Shown here piece by piece: positions 45,912 through 57,400 of a stretch of 64,000 nucleotides of DNA. Source of the DNA: Limonium bicolor (taxonomy: Eukaryota > Streptophyta > Magnoliopsida > Caryophyllales > Plumbaginaceae). The stretch's first letter is position 1; each line of letters begins with the position of its first letter. The stretch spans positions 290,013,533-290,077,532 of the forward strand of contig CM041778.1 in NCBI GenBank assembly GCA_023374045.1. The letters run 5' to 3'. The position numbers were made by a program, and so were the translations under genes. The notes below the pieces were generated by a model. The model ran no database searches. It saw nothing but the letters and a program-made list of their open reading frames with translations, and had not been told where the DNA came from.

Positions 45912-47409
45912 TACAAACTGTATATTGAGATAGGTTGGAACTGGTGTAATTAAAACAATTGCGAAAGAAATTAATACTCAAAATAACTGTCGGGCTGCAA
46001 ACAAAAATCCCGGTCGCAGTAGTATAGTAAGACAGAAGCGGCCAGGGTCAAACCGTGGGACTTACAGCGAAATAATATAGTACCTAAGCTTGTCACAAAA
46101 GGGAGGGAATTTAATTGACTTGTTTCTGTAAAGTAAACAACAATAAAATTAACTGTTTAGAAGATAAATTAAACGGGACTCCGGGTTCAGGTTTATATCT
46201 GATTAATTATGCTATCTCTACCGGTTTTATTTTAATAGTTTGGCAAAATTCCTGTTATTATCTTAAGGACTAAATCATAGACTCAAAAGGACTCGTTTAC
46301 CAGAACATGCTCGGTCTATTCTAGATTCGAGCAAAACACATGTAAACGGATTAAGTGCGAGGAATTATATTTTGCATCTGAAAATACTAACTTATTTAAT
46401 CAAAATAAGTTTTCCATAGATTTATCGATTAATTAACCTGTCTATTTATCACTAGTCTGATCAAAATAGACTTTGTAAAGCATTTTAATAAATTCATGAA
46501 ATTTATTAAAAAGGCGAGAGATAAACTTTAATCGTAAAAAACTGTATTTAATTAAACCGGTAAAAATATAGATTACATAATTAAACAAACTATAATTACA
46601 CCTTCACCCGGAGTAAATCCTCTTAGCCCAACATAATTAAAAAGACAGAATAAGAAGTAAAAGAAATCATCTGGGAAAGATAATTAATTCAGCTCCACTA
46701 TTGACTGCTAATATTTGGGCAGAGGTTGGACAGAACAACGGTATGGAAATGGAATGTTTTTATGGAATGAGGTGTTGTATGGAATTTATGTGGACATTAT
46801 GTAGATGAGATGTATGATTTTTGGAGAGAAAATGATGATTTTATGGAGGAAAAATGGCATTAGTTTGGGGGTGGAATGAGATGTGGCTTAATGGAGGGTT
46901 ATAGGTTTATTTAGAGTGAAAATGGGGTAAAAAGAGAGGGGGTGTCGGTGTGAATTGGTAAAATATAATTTACCAATTCACACCTTGTCGATATGCCCTG
47001 TGTGCTGTCAAAATAGACGCGTCCGGACCACTGTCCGGACCATACTGGTCCGGACATGTCGACGCTGTGAGAAAATGCTTCGTCGACATGTGTCCGGACT
47101 TGCGTCCGGACCTGCATGTCCGGACACAGGTCCAGACGTGTGTATTTTTTCTACTTTCTTTGCAAACTTCGACAAGCTCCAGACTCTTCGTTTGAGCTCC
47201 GATTTGATCCCCGTTTGTTGCGTTGCGAAGCTTGTGAAGTGTACTATGTGATTCCAAGGCCTTTTTCTGCATTTAATACGTAAAATATATCAGTTAATAT
47301 CAAAACATAAATCCAAGAAAATTCACATAGGAAGTGGGAAACATTGCCTAAAGTGTTGCAAGTTATAAGGTATTTAAGCCCTAAAAGTCAATATGTTTCG
47401 CAATTATCA
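45912..47409 (-). repeat. E7 LTR, copy A (1,498 bp)
   Basis: Athila-like LTR. On the minus strand it begins TGATAATTGCGAAACATAT next to a GGGGG-containing PPT and ends near 45,912 (TACAAACTG here, TGCAGACTG in copy B). It shares the block CGGGCTGCAAACAA..TCCCGGTCGCAGTAGTATAGT with E9. A dyad cluster lies at 47,020-47,139. Confidence 0.85.
47020..47139. repeat. GTCCGGAC cluster with inverted repeat in the E7 LTR
   Basis: Seven copies of TCCGGAC in 120 bp, plus an inverted repeat ACATGTCGACG (47,054-47,064) / CGTCGACATGT (47,081-47,091) with perfect 11-bp arms. Copy B has the same at 60,023-60,142. Confidence 0.92.
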
Positions 47410-47773
47410 TATTCCCCCATACTTATCTTTTGCTTGTCCTCAAGCAAATCTTTATGACAGAATCTTTAAACAAGTTAAATATAAAATAACCAAACAGGGA
47501 GAGCATAGAAAGATTGCTACAAAACTTCTAGATTAAAGGGTCTAGAAACTTCCTTTTTTTAGTTTTTGAAAAGAACCTTGAAATTATAAAAACAACTATT
47601 TTAAGAAGGAGAAGTAGAACCATAAGAATCCAGTTTTTAACCCTGAGCCAATCCACTATTTTCTTTCACATTTCCTGAAACGACAAGGGGCATGAAGTAA
47701 AATCATATTCCATTATACCTTTCAATGCCACATACTCATGATCCATAATAATGAAGTTTTTATCATTTAAGTA

Positions 47774-47778
47774 CATAA
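47774..47778. repeat. TRIM E8 target-site duplication, left (CATAA)
   Basis: CATAA here and at 48,222-48,226. Copy B, without the TRIM, has a single CATAA at 60,780-60,784. Confidence 0.95.
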
Positions 47779-48221
47779 TGTGATACCCAGTGTAGGGGTC
47801 ACCTCCCACATCGATCGGGAGAGAGCATGAACCATGCCTTATAGGTGTGGGGATACTCTTCCCTTGTGTGAGGCCTTTTGGGGATGGTACCCCGAGAACA
47901 AAACCGTGCGGGCTGCGGCCCAAAGCGGACAATATCACACATGTGGGTTAAGACTGGCCTGTTACAGATGGTATCAGAGCCAGGCCCAGGTCGGTGTGCC
48001 AGCGGGGACGCTGGGCTCCCAAGGGGGGTAGAGTGTGATACCCAGTGTAGGGGTCACCTCCCACATCGATCGGGAGAGAGCACGAACCATGCCTTATAGG
48101 TGTGGGGATACTCTTCCCTTGTGTGAGGCCTTTTGGGGATGGTACCCCGAGAACAAAACCGTGCGGGCTGCGGCCCAAAGCGGACAATATCACACATGTG
48201 GGTTAAGACTGGGCTGTTACA
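47779..48221 (+). mobile_element. E8: 443-bp TRIM retrotransposon
   Basis: Complete miniature LTR element: 188-bp LTRs at 47,779-47,966 and 48,034-48,221 (TGTGATACCC ... CTGTTACA; two differences by eye), PBS TGGTATCAGAGCC at 47,969-47,981, and PPT AAGGGGGGTAGAG at 48,021-48,033. The interior is only 67 bp. It codes for nothing. Its empty site is preserved in copy B, so it entered after the duplication. PBS, PPT and LTR ends look like those of the chromovirus E2, a likely type of helper. Confidence 0.95.
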
Positions 48222-49083
48222 CATAATGCAAAGATACTTCGATTGAAGTTTAATTTCCTTTCACCTCAGACTTTTCTCTCCACCCTTGTAGCGGTTTTGG
48301 GTCAATTATCCCAGATATAAAGTACCTTCGGTAGCTAGGTGATAAAGCACCCCAAAGAACTTAATAACCGAGTGGACGAGGCCTGCTTAGGTTTAGAATA
48401 TGCCTGTTTGGATCAGAGGAGTACCTTGCCTTGTTCTTTTTCCACCTTTTCATTCCAATTCAAATTCAGGCTCAAAGCTAAAAACAGGGCTCAAATGATA
48501 ATTATTCTTAAATTTTAAGCAATTTCTAATCAGAATAAATTTTAAAATGGTTGAAATTTTTTAGTACCCCATAATGTTTGTAGGTTTGCAATATTTCCTC
48601 TATGGCTCCCTTTTTGACTATTTCAAACTTAACAAATTTAAACAAATTATCAAAAGAGAAAACTTAAGAACAAAGTACGAGGGTACGAGTACTCCCCCAC
48701 ACTAAAGCTCAAGCAATGCCCTCATTGCGTAGAAAGAATTAAATTAACAGGGCAATGCAATCTGTACAAGGAAATTATACGAATAAAAGCAAAAGGGAAT
48801 ATGAAATATCAGAAGAGAAAGAGTGTACTCCCCAGAGTTCGCAGAGTGTGCAGAGATCCCCCACACTTGAGTGCAGCTGTAGAATTACATGAAATGTACG
48901 TGTAAAGAATATTCTACACAGCCAGAAGAACTCAAGTAAAACCCGCATTTTATTATAACATATATAAGGGAAATATAGTACAAAAGAGAAAACAACATAA
49001 AAGGAAAGGCAAAGTATAGATAGTGGGTTGCCTCCCACCAAGCCGCCCGGTTTTAACATCTCTAGCTAGACGCATGTTCTTCA

Positions 49084-49590
49084 TTATCCAGGATCAAAAA
49101 TGAAAGTTGACAATGGTAGTACCGGGAATAGGAAATGGGCAACAAGTAGGATCGAACCACCTGGATCAAAACAAAGTATTACTGCAGCAATTAAATTAGG
49201 AAAATACAAACTCCACAAAACCTGGTTTTGAAGGAGGTGTTTGCTGCAATAAATCTCTAATAGAGAACCGAGTGATGGTTGTATTTCTTCCTCAAGCTGG
49301 AGAATGTAAACATTCTCCTTTTGTTGTTTAACCGTATGGAGGAAAGGTGGTAGTGGTGGTCCTTGCTCAGAGTTTAGGATGTAAATATTCTCCCCTGGAT
49401 CAAAAATGAAGGTGGACACAAATCCTGAGCTTAACTCTTCCAAGGCATTCCTGTGGATAAATTCTAACTCAGCTAGTTTCCCTATCAAATCCACAAGCTC
49501 TGCGAGCTGAGTACTTCGATCGTTAACTCTAGACGACATCCTAGCTGCGAGGGGCGTTGCCTGTGTTTGAGCAAAAAGATAAGTCGGCAT
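49084..49590 (-). CDS. Chimeric ORF made by the duplication junction (E4 gag start fused to E7 protein end)
   Basis: An open frame of 168 codons. Residues 1 to about 58 (MPTYLFAQTQATPL..) are the E4 gag N-terminus of copy B. From codon 59 (STFIFDPGENIYIL) it is the C-terminal part of the E7 ORF at 61,641-62,219. The fusion point is exactly the copy A/B junction at 49,416. It is open by chance of phase. E4's LTR promoter and leader lie upstream, now interrupted by E9, so expression is doubtful. No function is proposed. Confidence 0.6.
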   Translation of the reverse strand: MPTYLFAQTQATPLAARMSSRVNDRSTQLAELVDLIGKLAELEFIHRNALEELSSGFVSTFIFDPGENIYILNSEQGPPLPPFLHTVKQQKENVYILQLEEEIQPSLGSLLEIYCSKHLLQNQVLWSLYFPNLIAAVILCFDPGGSILLVAHFLFPVLPLSTFIFDPG

Positions 49591-50006
49591 TGCGGGAGTG
49601 AGGCTGGGGCTAAACTTAGGAATACAAGCCGAGAGTTAGTGCGCTGCAATGAATGCTAGATTCTAAAATTTTGGAAGGGTCCACTTTGGACTAAACTTTT
49701 GGGTTACAAGATACGTTGGTCTTACGAGTGGGTATTACGAGAATCGGGCTTGTAACCAGAATCAGCCTAAAGGATTTTTTTGTTTTTTTGGGGGTGATAG
49801 ATGTATTTGGACTATTGAAACCCTTTAAATGTTTCATTTGGACTAGAAGAGATTAAAGGATTGATACAGATATTGGGCCAGAGGCCCAGGGAAAAAAACA
49901 TACACACAAGAGTCTTGCATAGGGAGTTAATGAAATGTCCTCACAAACTACCTCGGTCCAATGGGTACAGATCGATCCAGAGAGGTTCTTGGGGCGCGGG
50001 CCCAGG
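49591..50006 (-). other. E4 leader, copy B, part 1
   Basis: Matches copy A from about 41,757 to 42,195. Interrupted by E9 at 50,007 and resumed at 55,195-55,617, where it ends at the PBS. No gene. Confidence 0.85.
50002..50006. repeat. E9 target-site duplication, left (CCAGG)
   Basis: CCAGG here and at 55,190-55,194. Copy A has a single CCAGG in GGGCCCAGGTCACC. Confidence 0.92.
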
Positions 50007-51826
50007 TGCAAACGATTTATTTGGTGTATTAAAAACTAAGAAATAATCCTAGAATTCAATAGTTCAATATATCGTCAGGTTGCAAAAATCCCGGTCGAAA
50101 TAGTATAGTAATTCAATGAAGCGACCAGGGTGTCAATCCACGGGACTCGATAAGTAAGTCTAGCCTTAGGTATTGGTTAACTCAAAAGGGGTTTTGTTTT
50201 GGGTTTGGGTTGCAAATAAATAACAAGAAAGTAAATAGCAGATAAAGTAAAGTGATAGTTTTGGGAGTGTGAACGGTACTCTAGGTTCAGGGAGTTGTTT
50301 CACTAGCTAGGTTCTGCATATTCTACTGCTTAAGTGGAGACTTGGATCGGCTTGTAATTCTCAATTATCTATTCTTTATTAAGTCTTAATTCCAGATAGC
50401 TCATCTAGACAGGACATGTAGTTCTAGTCTAGACCTAGCAAGTATATCTAGATGGCTTTAATGCACAGAATTACTAGTCTGGTTGGTTCAATCCGGATTA
50501 AAGCTCCTAGTGACTAAAGTAATCTATCCGATTGCAATTATCACAGGTAACAGGTTAATAGGACCGTCAATGCTAATCACCTTATCTGATCATAACATGA
50601 TTCGAGGGCTTATAATAACTTAGCAACGTTTATTAAAAGCACTTAGAAGCATTAACCTGAACAATCCAAATTGTCTCAGCAAGCAGCAAAATAATGCAGA
50701 GTTTAACTAATTACCACATCCCTTCCCCTAGAGTAAATCCTTTTAGCTAGACATAGCAATTATAATCATAAATGAGAGAGAGTTAGAAGAAATCATCTGT
50801 TACGAAGATCTTCTTGCTCGCTCCGTCCTTTGTCCTTGCTCCGTGCTAGCTTGAAGGTTGATCTCGGTGATAATGGAGTGGATTGGGTGAAATGGGGCGA
50901 AAGTGGAAATTTTGGTGAGGTTTGTGAGGTGTCCGGGTCCACAGGGTCGGACGTGAGGCGGACGTGAGATGTCCGGATCTGTCTGGGTCGGATGCGATCC
51001 GGACGTGGGTGGAATGAGCCTGTCCGGATCCGGACAAGGGTTGGACAAGGGTCGGACAAGGCTAAAATGCAGCGAAATGGATACGGGATGTGAGCGGAGG
51101 TTTACGAAGGTGTTTGTGAGATAGCAGATGAATTCGTGAATGAATCGTGGGTGAGCTATGCAGGTTTATGGAGGAGATAGAAGAATGAATGGAGATGGAG
51201 TAGTAGAGAGGAGAGGACTGTGAAGTCCGGTACGAATTGGAATGAATGCAGAAGGGGTTTATATAGGGTTAGAGGAGGAAACATGTATTGGTGGAAGTTT
51301 GGTAAAGGTTAGCTTGATTGAGGCATTGATTGAGGATGGAGCGTAGTTAATAATTGTTGCAGTGCGCCGCTCCCGTGTTTCCATGCGACTGTCTGTTCGC
51401 TGCTCGATAATTAGCCGCGTGCATTTTGACGTCCGGATCGTGTCCGGATCGTGTCCGGATCCGGACGTGACACAGAGTTTTAGATCTGAAACGCGAACTC
51501 TCGGATCTGGAATTTTAGTCATGTCCGGCTTGCGTCCGGCCCAATCAGATCCGGACAAGAGATGTCCGGCTTTGTGTCCGGCCAAACTGATCCGGACAAG
51601 ACCAATTTTTTTGTTGTCTCGTCGTTTGTTCCTTTGTTGTGTTGTAATCCTTATGATGTATAATCTTTATTTCCTGGGTTTTTCCTGCATTTAACATATA
51701 ACACATCAGTTCTTATCAAAGCATCAATCTTTAGGAAAAACACATATAAGTGGGAAACATTGCCTGAATTGTTACAAATTATAAGGTATTTAAACCCTAA
51801 AAAGCCTATATGTTTCACACTTATCA
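50007..51826 (-). repeat. E9 left (3') LTR (1,820 bp)
   Basis: Minus strand TGATAAGTGTGAAACATAT to CGTTTGCA. Two clusters of TCCGGA words at 50,925-51,060 and 51,430-51,600, on either side of a minus-strand TATA box (TATATAAA, 51,258-51,265). ORFs at 50,793-51,059 and 51,259-51,694 are by-products of these clusters. Confidence 0.8.
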
Positions 51827-53604
51827 ACTTCCTCACACTTAAGCTTTTGCTTGTCCTCAAGCAAAATGGAATAAGAAATCTCTAAAACCTTCAAATAATC
51901 TCAAATTTGAAACAAGTGCAGGGCGAAATCAAACCAAGTGATAAATGAAAGAATAATCTCGCTCTCTGAGGTAGGTTTTCACAACAGTGAAGCAGGAACA
52001 ATTTTTGTAAAAGCATAGAGAAACTAGATTGTAGAAAACAAGTTAACTTAGCTTGGGACTTTCCACCATTTTCATTCCTCTAACCTTTGGATGACAAGGG
52101 GTGTGAAGTAATGCCTTATTCCGCAATACCTTTCAACACCACGTACTCGTGATCAAAAACAAAAACTGCAATGAATTTTTCTTTCACATGCAAAAATATT
52201 CTTCTTCCAAGAATTATATACAAAACAAACGAAATATTGTGAATTGCAGAGTTTATTCCGTAACCCAGACTTTTCTCTCTATCCATGTAACGGTGTTGGG
52301 CCAACTATCCCAGATCACGAGACCTTAGGTAGATAGGTGATAAGGCACCCTTAAGACTTAATAACCGGATAGACGAGGCCTGCTTTTGTTAGGAATAAAA
52401 AAAATTTGATCAGTGGAGTACCTTGCCTTACCCTTTTCATTCCAAACATTCACTTCATTTCCAAAATCCCAAGCTAAAATAATCTGGTTTCCACAATTAG
52501 CCAATCTACCAGATTTTTAGTGAAAAGAGAGTATTTTTAAATAAAACTATTTTTATACAAACCTCATCAAACAAAAAGATTCCTACGATTTTCACTTTGG
52601 TTTAACAACACTCGATGTGCACAGGTATTAGAGAAGCAAAAAGCAAGTGTGGCATTAAAGAACAATTAGCATGTTTTCAGGGAAAGGTCTCTCCTTCCTC
52701 ACACTTAAGATGAGCAATGTCCTCATTGGTCAAAGAAGAAAAACAGAGAAAAGAGCTTTCAAAACATGCTATACTCATAATAGATGCATATGCCATAATT
52801 ATCCCTCAACGCAACAAATGTGGAACATCAAATAAGTGAAATTATGAACAGAGACTCCCCTGGTGTTATGGATTGAGGAAGATGTTCTTCCTCACACTTG
52901 AAGTTTGGCAGGGGTCGAGAGATTCCTTATGAGTCACAGACAGTATATGTTGTGTGCAGATTAAGAGTTGCTATATTTTCACTGGCAAGTACAACCACAG
53001 AATAAAGTGCATTAACTCGAACTACAAAGAATATTTGAATCGAATGAATCATATTTAGAGAAAGAATATAAAGTCAATTTTAATTAGTTGCTATATTTTT
53101 TTTTCGCTTTCATTCGTAACATAGAGACAGAAATATAAAGTCATAAAATTATAGGTTAGTAATAATAATGACATAAAATTAGAAGTTAATTTTAATTAGT
53201 TGACAGAATAATTAACGTTAGTAGTTAGAGACAATGGAAAGAAATGACAGGAAATTAAATGACAGAAATTATAAGTTAGTAGTTAGTATACACAGGAAAT
53301 TAAATGTTAGGGACAATGGAAATTAAATGTTAAGGACAATGGAATATTAAATGTTAGTATACACAAAATTAAAATGTTAGAAGTTAGATGTCCATAATCA
53401 GATGTCCAATGTCCAATGTCCAAGTCAGATGTCCAATTAAATATTAACAGATTATTAGATAATTAATATTAACAAAATATAGTGGATAATTAATATTAAC
53501 AATAAACAAAATATTATAGAAATAATATTAACATAATAAGAGAGCAAAATATTTATAATTAAATAGGTGAATAATCCGGAGCTTAGGAATTAGAATAAAT
53601 CTAG
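51827..53604 (-). other. E9 interior without genes
   Basis: PPT-like GTGTGAGGAAGT on the minus strand, then TTTGCTTGtcctCAAGCAAA (51,846-51,865), then non-coding sequence related to the E7 3' region up to about 52,950. An AT-rich stretch with repeated AAATGTTAG and GACAATGGAA words follows (53,100-53,560). No frame with a known domain. Confidence 0.7.
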
Positions 53605-53622
53605 TCCCCGGCAACGGCGCCA
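53605..53622 (-). other. E9 primer-binding site
   Basis: Minus strand TGGCGCCGTTGCCGGGGA, 3 bp from the right LTR, as in Athila-type elements. Confidence 0.92.
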
Positions 53623-53625
53623 TTT

Positions 53626-55189
53626 TGCAGACGTTATATGGTGAGTGGTTAAACTGGTGTAAAATTAAAAGAAAAGAAATTAAAACTCAAAATAAACGTC
53701 GGGCTGCAAACAAATCCCGGTCGCAGTAGTATAGTGAAATGTAAGCGACCGGATATCGAACCACGGGACTAATGTACATATTATAGTACCTAAGCGTGTC
53801 ACAAAGAGGGGGGATTAATTGACTTGTTTTTTTTATAAATAAAAGGGAAAGATAAAATTAACTAAATTAATAGACAAACCTAACGGGACTCTGGGTCAGA
53901 TTAATATTATCTGCTCTTTCATGCTAGGTCTACTGGTTTAATTATAATTGTTTGGCAAGATCCTATTTTTATCTTAAGGACTAAGTCATAGACTCATAAG
54001 ACTCGTTCCAGTTTGCGATCAAGCACCCACTGGTGGACGGCAGAGGAGTACGAGGATTTTATTCTTGCAACTTGAAAATACTAACTCATTAAATCATAAT
54101 AAAGCTTTCTCCAGTTTTACGGCTTAATTAACCTGTCTATTTATCACCGGTCTGATCAAAATAGACTAGCAAGCAATTTAATAAACTCATGACATTTATT
54201 AAAAATGAAAGAAAACCTTTAAGCGTAACAAACTTTATTAAAATTAAAACCAGTAAAACATATTGCATAATTAATACAGATACATAATAATTATTCCCAG
54301 AGTATACGAACTCTAGCCTAACATATTAAATAGTTTGGTCTTCTATTTAAATACGTGAGACTAGAGGTGAAATTAATGAGATGAAAAGAAAACAAATGGA
54401 GAAGCGGGAGATTAGAGATGAAGATGAACGAGTGAGTGAAAGTGTAGTGGTACGAAGATGGAATGATGGTGTGAATTGGAACTCCAGAGGAACCACGGAC
54501 AGAACCTCTGGAAGGACACTGGAGAAGGTGAGACGAGTGTTGTATTTATAGAGGAAGAAGAAGTAGAGCAGCAGCTTCAATCAATTGATTGAGCTCGATG
54601 ATTGAAGCCTCATTGATTGCAGGGGACAGGAACAACGCGTGATTTCTGGTAGGCGCCGACTGCTAAACGATATGGCGGAGTCAAGTTGGAGGGCGCGAAG
54701 AAGATAACCCGTTCACATTTACACGTGTCCGCTAGATAAGTGGCGGTCTCCTCTGTATCTCAACTGCACGGTAATAGGCGGCCTCCTCTGTCTTGTCCGC
54801 CTCGTATCAAGCGGTCTCCTCTGTCTTGTCCGCCTCGTATCAAGCGGTCTCCTCTGTCTCTATTTCCTTCTCTTGTCCGCTCGTTATCAAGCGGTTGCAT
54901 TATTAGTGTTGTCCGCCCAATAGGGGGCGGTTGCCTTCTCTGTGTCGTCCGCCTCCTATGTGGCGGTTGCAAGACTCTCCGCCTTCTCACTCACGTGACT
55001 TTCTTTAATCCTTTTGATAATATAAGTGTTTAATTGGTATTTTTCCTACATTTTAACACATATGATACATCAGTTAATATAGCAACATAAATATAGGAAA
55101 AACCCAAGATAAGTGAGAAACATTACTAAAAATACTGCAATTAATAAGGTGATTAAACCTTAAAAAGTCTATATGTTTTGCACTTATCA
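53626..55189 (-). repeat. E9 right (5') LTR (1,564 bp)
   Basis: Minus strand TGATAAGTGCAAAACATAT to ACGTCTGCA. Its inner part (53,690-53,790) is closer to the E7 LTR than to its partner. Instead of TCCGGA clusters it has five CCGC..GCGG dyads (54,728-54,966) with CTCCTCTGT between them. Minus-strand TATA box CTATAAATA at 54,543-54,551. Confidence 0.82.
54725..54970. repeat. CCGC..GCGG dyad array in E9 right LTR
   Basis: Units such as TCCGCCTCGTATCAAGCGGT spaced about 33 bp at 54,799-54,850, with three diverged units around them. Each has short complementary arms and a 10-bp spacer. Confidence 0.85.
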
Positions 55190-55194
55190 CCAGG

Positions 55195-55641
55195 TCACCA
55201 CAAAGGAATAGGGCTTGCACGCTATTCTCTTTGGGCTTCCCCACTTTTTTCACATCACCTAAAGGTGTGCGTCTATGGTCGGGTCTTTGACTGACCAAAC
55301 AATGGGCTAGGTAAGGGTACTGCCAGGAAAATGCTTGGGGCTAAAGCCCAGGTATTAAGAGGGGTGTGGTAAGATGACACCCTCCTCTTTTCCCCCACTT
55401 ATTCATATCACCTAGAAGGTGTGAGTCCCTGATAGGGGACCCTCAAACGGGCACCGGGGTGAAATTGGTTTGCGTGGACCCTCGCTCTCATATGATGCAA
55501 AGGTACAGAGATTTCAATTACGCACAAAACTAAACAAACAATGTAATAAAAGCCATAAATAAACATTTTCGAGTTAAGCCCTCTTTCTTAAAATTAAATA
55601 AGTTAAAATTAAGAGTTGGTTCCCAAGCAGAGTCGCCAGTC
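55195..55641 (-). other. E4 leader (part 2) and PBS, copy B
   Basis: Matches 42,191-42,647, with the PBS TGGCGACTCTGC on the minus strand at about 55,618-55,638. No gene. Confidence 0.85.
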
Positions 55642-57395
55642 TGTGAGCCTCGATTTTAAACACTTATCCTATGTTGATTAAGTTGATTAGGATCTAGACG
55701 GGTTTTAGGTCCACCTATAACCTAAGTTTAATAACTATGTCATATAACAATAATTATTAAAACCTAAGCTAGTTCACTGGAACCTATTATGAGTCACCAC
55801 CTAATTTTAACCTAGAGTAAATTAGGAAAGGAGAGTTCGGGTTCGGGGGCTTGATATTCGACTTATTTAGTGTTCAATTACTTTCATTACCCCACGAAGT
55901 CATTTTTCTTCTACTTAGTTCAATTGCGGCTTATTACGAGTCGTTTTAACCTAATTGCGCGAGCTTCTGTTTTTTTTAGCATTTTTTGACAGAAAATAAA
56001 AGTGGAAACTGAAAATACCTAAACTAGGGCTTCAGAGGCAGAATTAGGTCAAATTTTGTTTACGTCCGTAACCACGGACCCCAGGTCCGAGACCATGGAC
56101 CCCAGTTAACCGAATTATACAGAAAAGTCGAAATTTAGAAAAAACGAAAATTTGAAAAGTCCGGGGCCACGGACAAGCTGTCCGTGGGCCCGGACATTAT
56201 TTGAAAAAACCTAAATTTTGAAATTTTAATATCCCGCCGTCGTCCGTGGGTGTCCCAGACCATAGGTCCGAGGTCCCGGACCACCCACAGACAGGGTTTT
56301 TCAGGCGGTTCCCGACGGTGTTTACGACTCAAATGTTATGGGTATGTAGCCTGAAAGATTATAAACACGTTAGTAATTGAAAGCTCAATTTGAAATCAAA
56401 ATTAACACGAAACTTAGCAAACAAGTAATATGGCAGTAGCTAAAACAATTAGTGATACATAAGCCAAAAAGAGTTATTTTGAACCCAAATTTTGAGGTAA
56501 GGCTGATAAAGTCGTAGGGAGTTAGGAAAGTAGAATTTCTACCTGTTTTTCCTTCGGATTTATAATGATTCTTCACACCGGGATTCGTCAAGTGCCGCGT
56601 TGATGGTAGACCCGAAAGATTTTCGAACCAAGCTTCTGGTTGTTGGTTGTTCTTGCTGTTCTTCACGTTTTTGTGGTGTTTATGTCGGTTTTTGATGATT
56701 ATTGGTGCTTTGGGGATTGTAAAACGAGTTTAGATGGTGATTTCGGGAGATTTTCGGTATGATTCGGGTGGCCGGGTGTTGAAAAACGTGAGAGAGAGAT
56801 AGGAGGATGTGTTTTCTGACTTCCTAGGGTTCTTGAGCTTATGAGATTCTCCTTTGATCAAAAGATTCATCCCTTTATATAGACTTTCTTAAAGATAAAG
56901 AAAATCTAGTAAAAGTAAGATTTTTTGGCATTTTAATTAAATGACTTCCAAAAAGAATTTTGCTTTGAAATTTTAACCACGTGTCAAGGATGGCAATTAT
57001 GATTTTTCAAAAGTGGATTCAAATTTGTTAGATGTTGGAATATTTTTAAATTCAATTTCTCGTCAGATTCAATCAGAAATTGCTAGAAAATTATTGGAAA
57101 TTTGAAAAATCAAAATTCCAACGCCATTATGCTTAAAATGTCATCCTCTAACATTGGTTAAAATTTTAAATCATTTCAAGCTGATTTGGGCATATTTTGG
57201 AAGAGAGAGAAAGCCTATAGGAGGTCTCGGGAGCCTTAAAAATTACGAAAACGCCCCTGATAGTGACGAAACTGCTCCCTATGCCCCGGAATGCGCCGAT
57301 CGAGCCGGAATCTCTCATTACTTGATTGGAATGCCTCTCACAACACCAAAACCTCATAGACCCTAACCAGGGGGGTCACAATTTTGGGTATAACA
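55642..57395 (-). repeat. E4 5' LTR, copy B (1,754 bp)
   Basis: TGTGAGCCTC to GGGTATAACA, nearly identical to 42,648-44,402. TATATAAA on the minus strand at 56,874-56,881. GTCCGTG dyads at 56,070-56,300. Confidence 0.92.
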
Positions 57396-57400
57396 GGTTA

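Larger units (their letters stand above)
47410..49083 (-). other. E7 3' non-coding region (copy A)
   Basis: PPT (TATGGGGGAATA on the minus strand, 47,410-47,421), then the hairpin TTTGCTTGtcctCAAGCAAA (47,429-47,448), then more than 1.4 kb without genes, into which the TRIM E8 is inserted. It has no pol sequence, so E7 goes from gag-type ORFs straight to its LTR. Confidence 0.75.
41611..49416. repeat. Tandem duplication, copy A
   Basis: 7,806 bp holding the E4 gag start, leader, PBS and 5' LTR, the E3 flank, the E7 LTR and the E7 3' region. It is repeated in the same order as copy B (49,417-61,973). Without later insertions the copies are 7,358 bp (A, minus TRIM and its TSD) and 7,369 bp (B, minus E9 and its TSD). 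The junction at 49,416/49,417 joins GAAGGTGGA of E7 to CACAAATCC of E4 with a shared GA. Confidence 0.93.
50007..55189 (-). mobile_element. E9: non-autonomous Athila-like element with unlike LTRs
   Basis: 5,183 bp with 5-bp TSDs. On the minus strand: LTR 55,189-53,626, PBS TGGCGCCGTTGCCGGGGA (53,605-53,622), interior without gag or pol, PPT-like purine run, LTR 51,826-50,007. The PBS is that of Athila-type elements. The two LTRs share termini (TGATAAGTG..) and some blocks but differ by a great deal, so they are not the usual twin copies. The interior resembles the E7 3' region (same hairpin and neighbouring sequence). Confidence 0.82.

Noticed and set aside
47779..48221. Cassandra-type TRIM with a 5S rRNA promoter
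   Set aside because: The LTR has no recognisable 5S box A / box C sequence. It is a different TRIM family.
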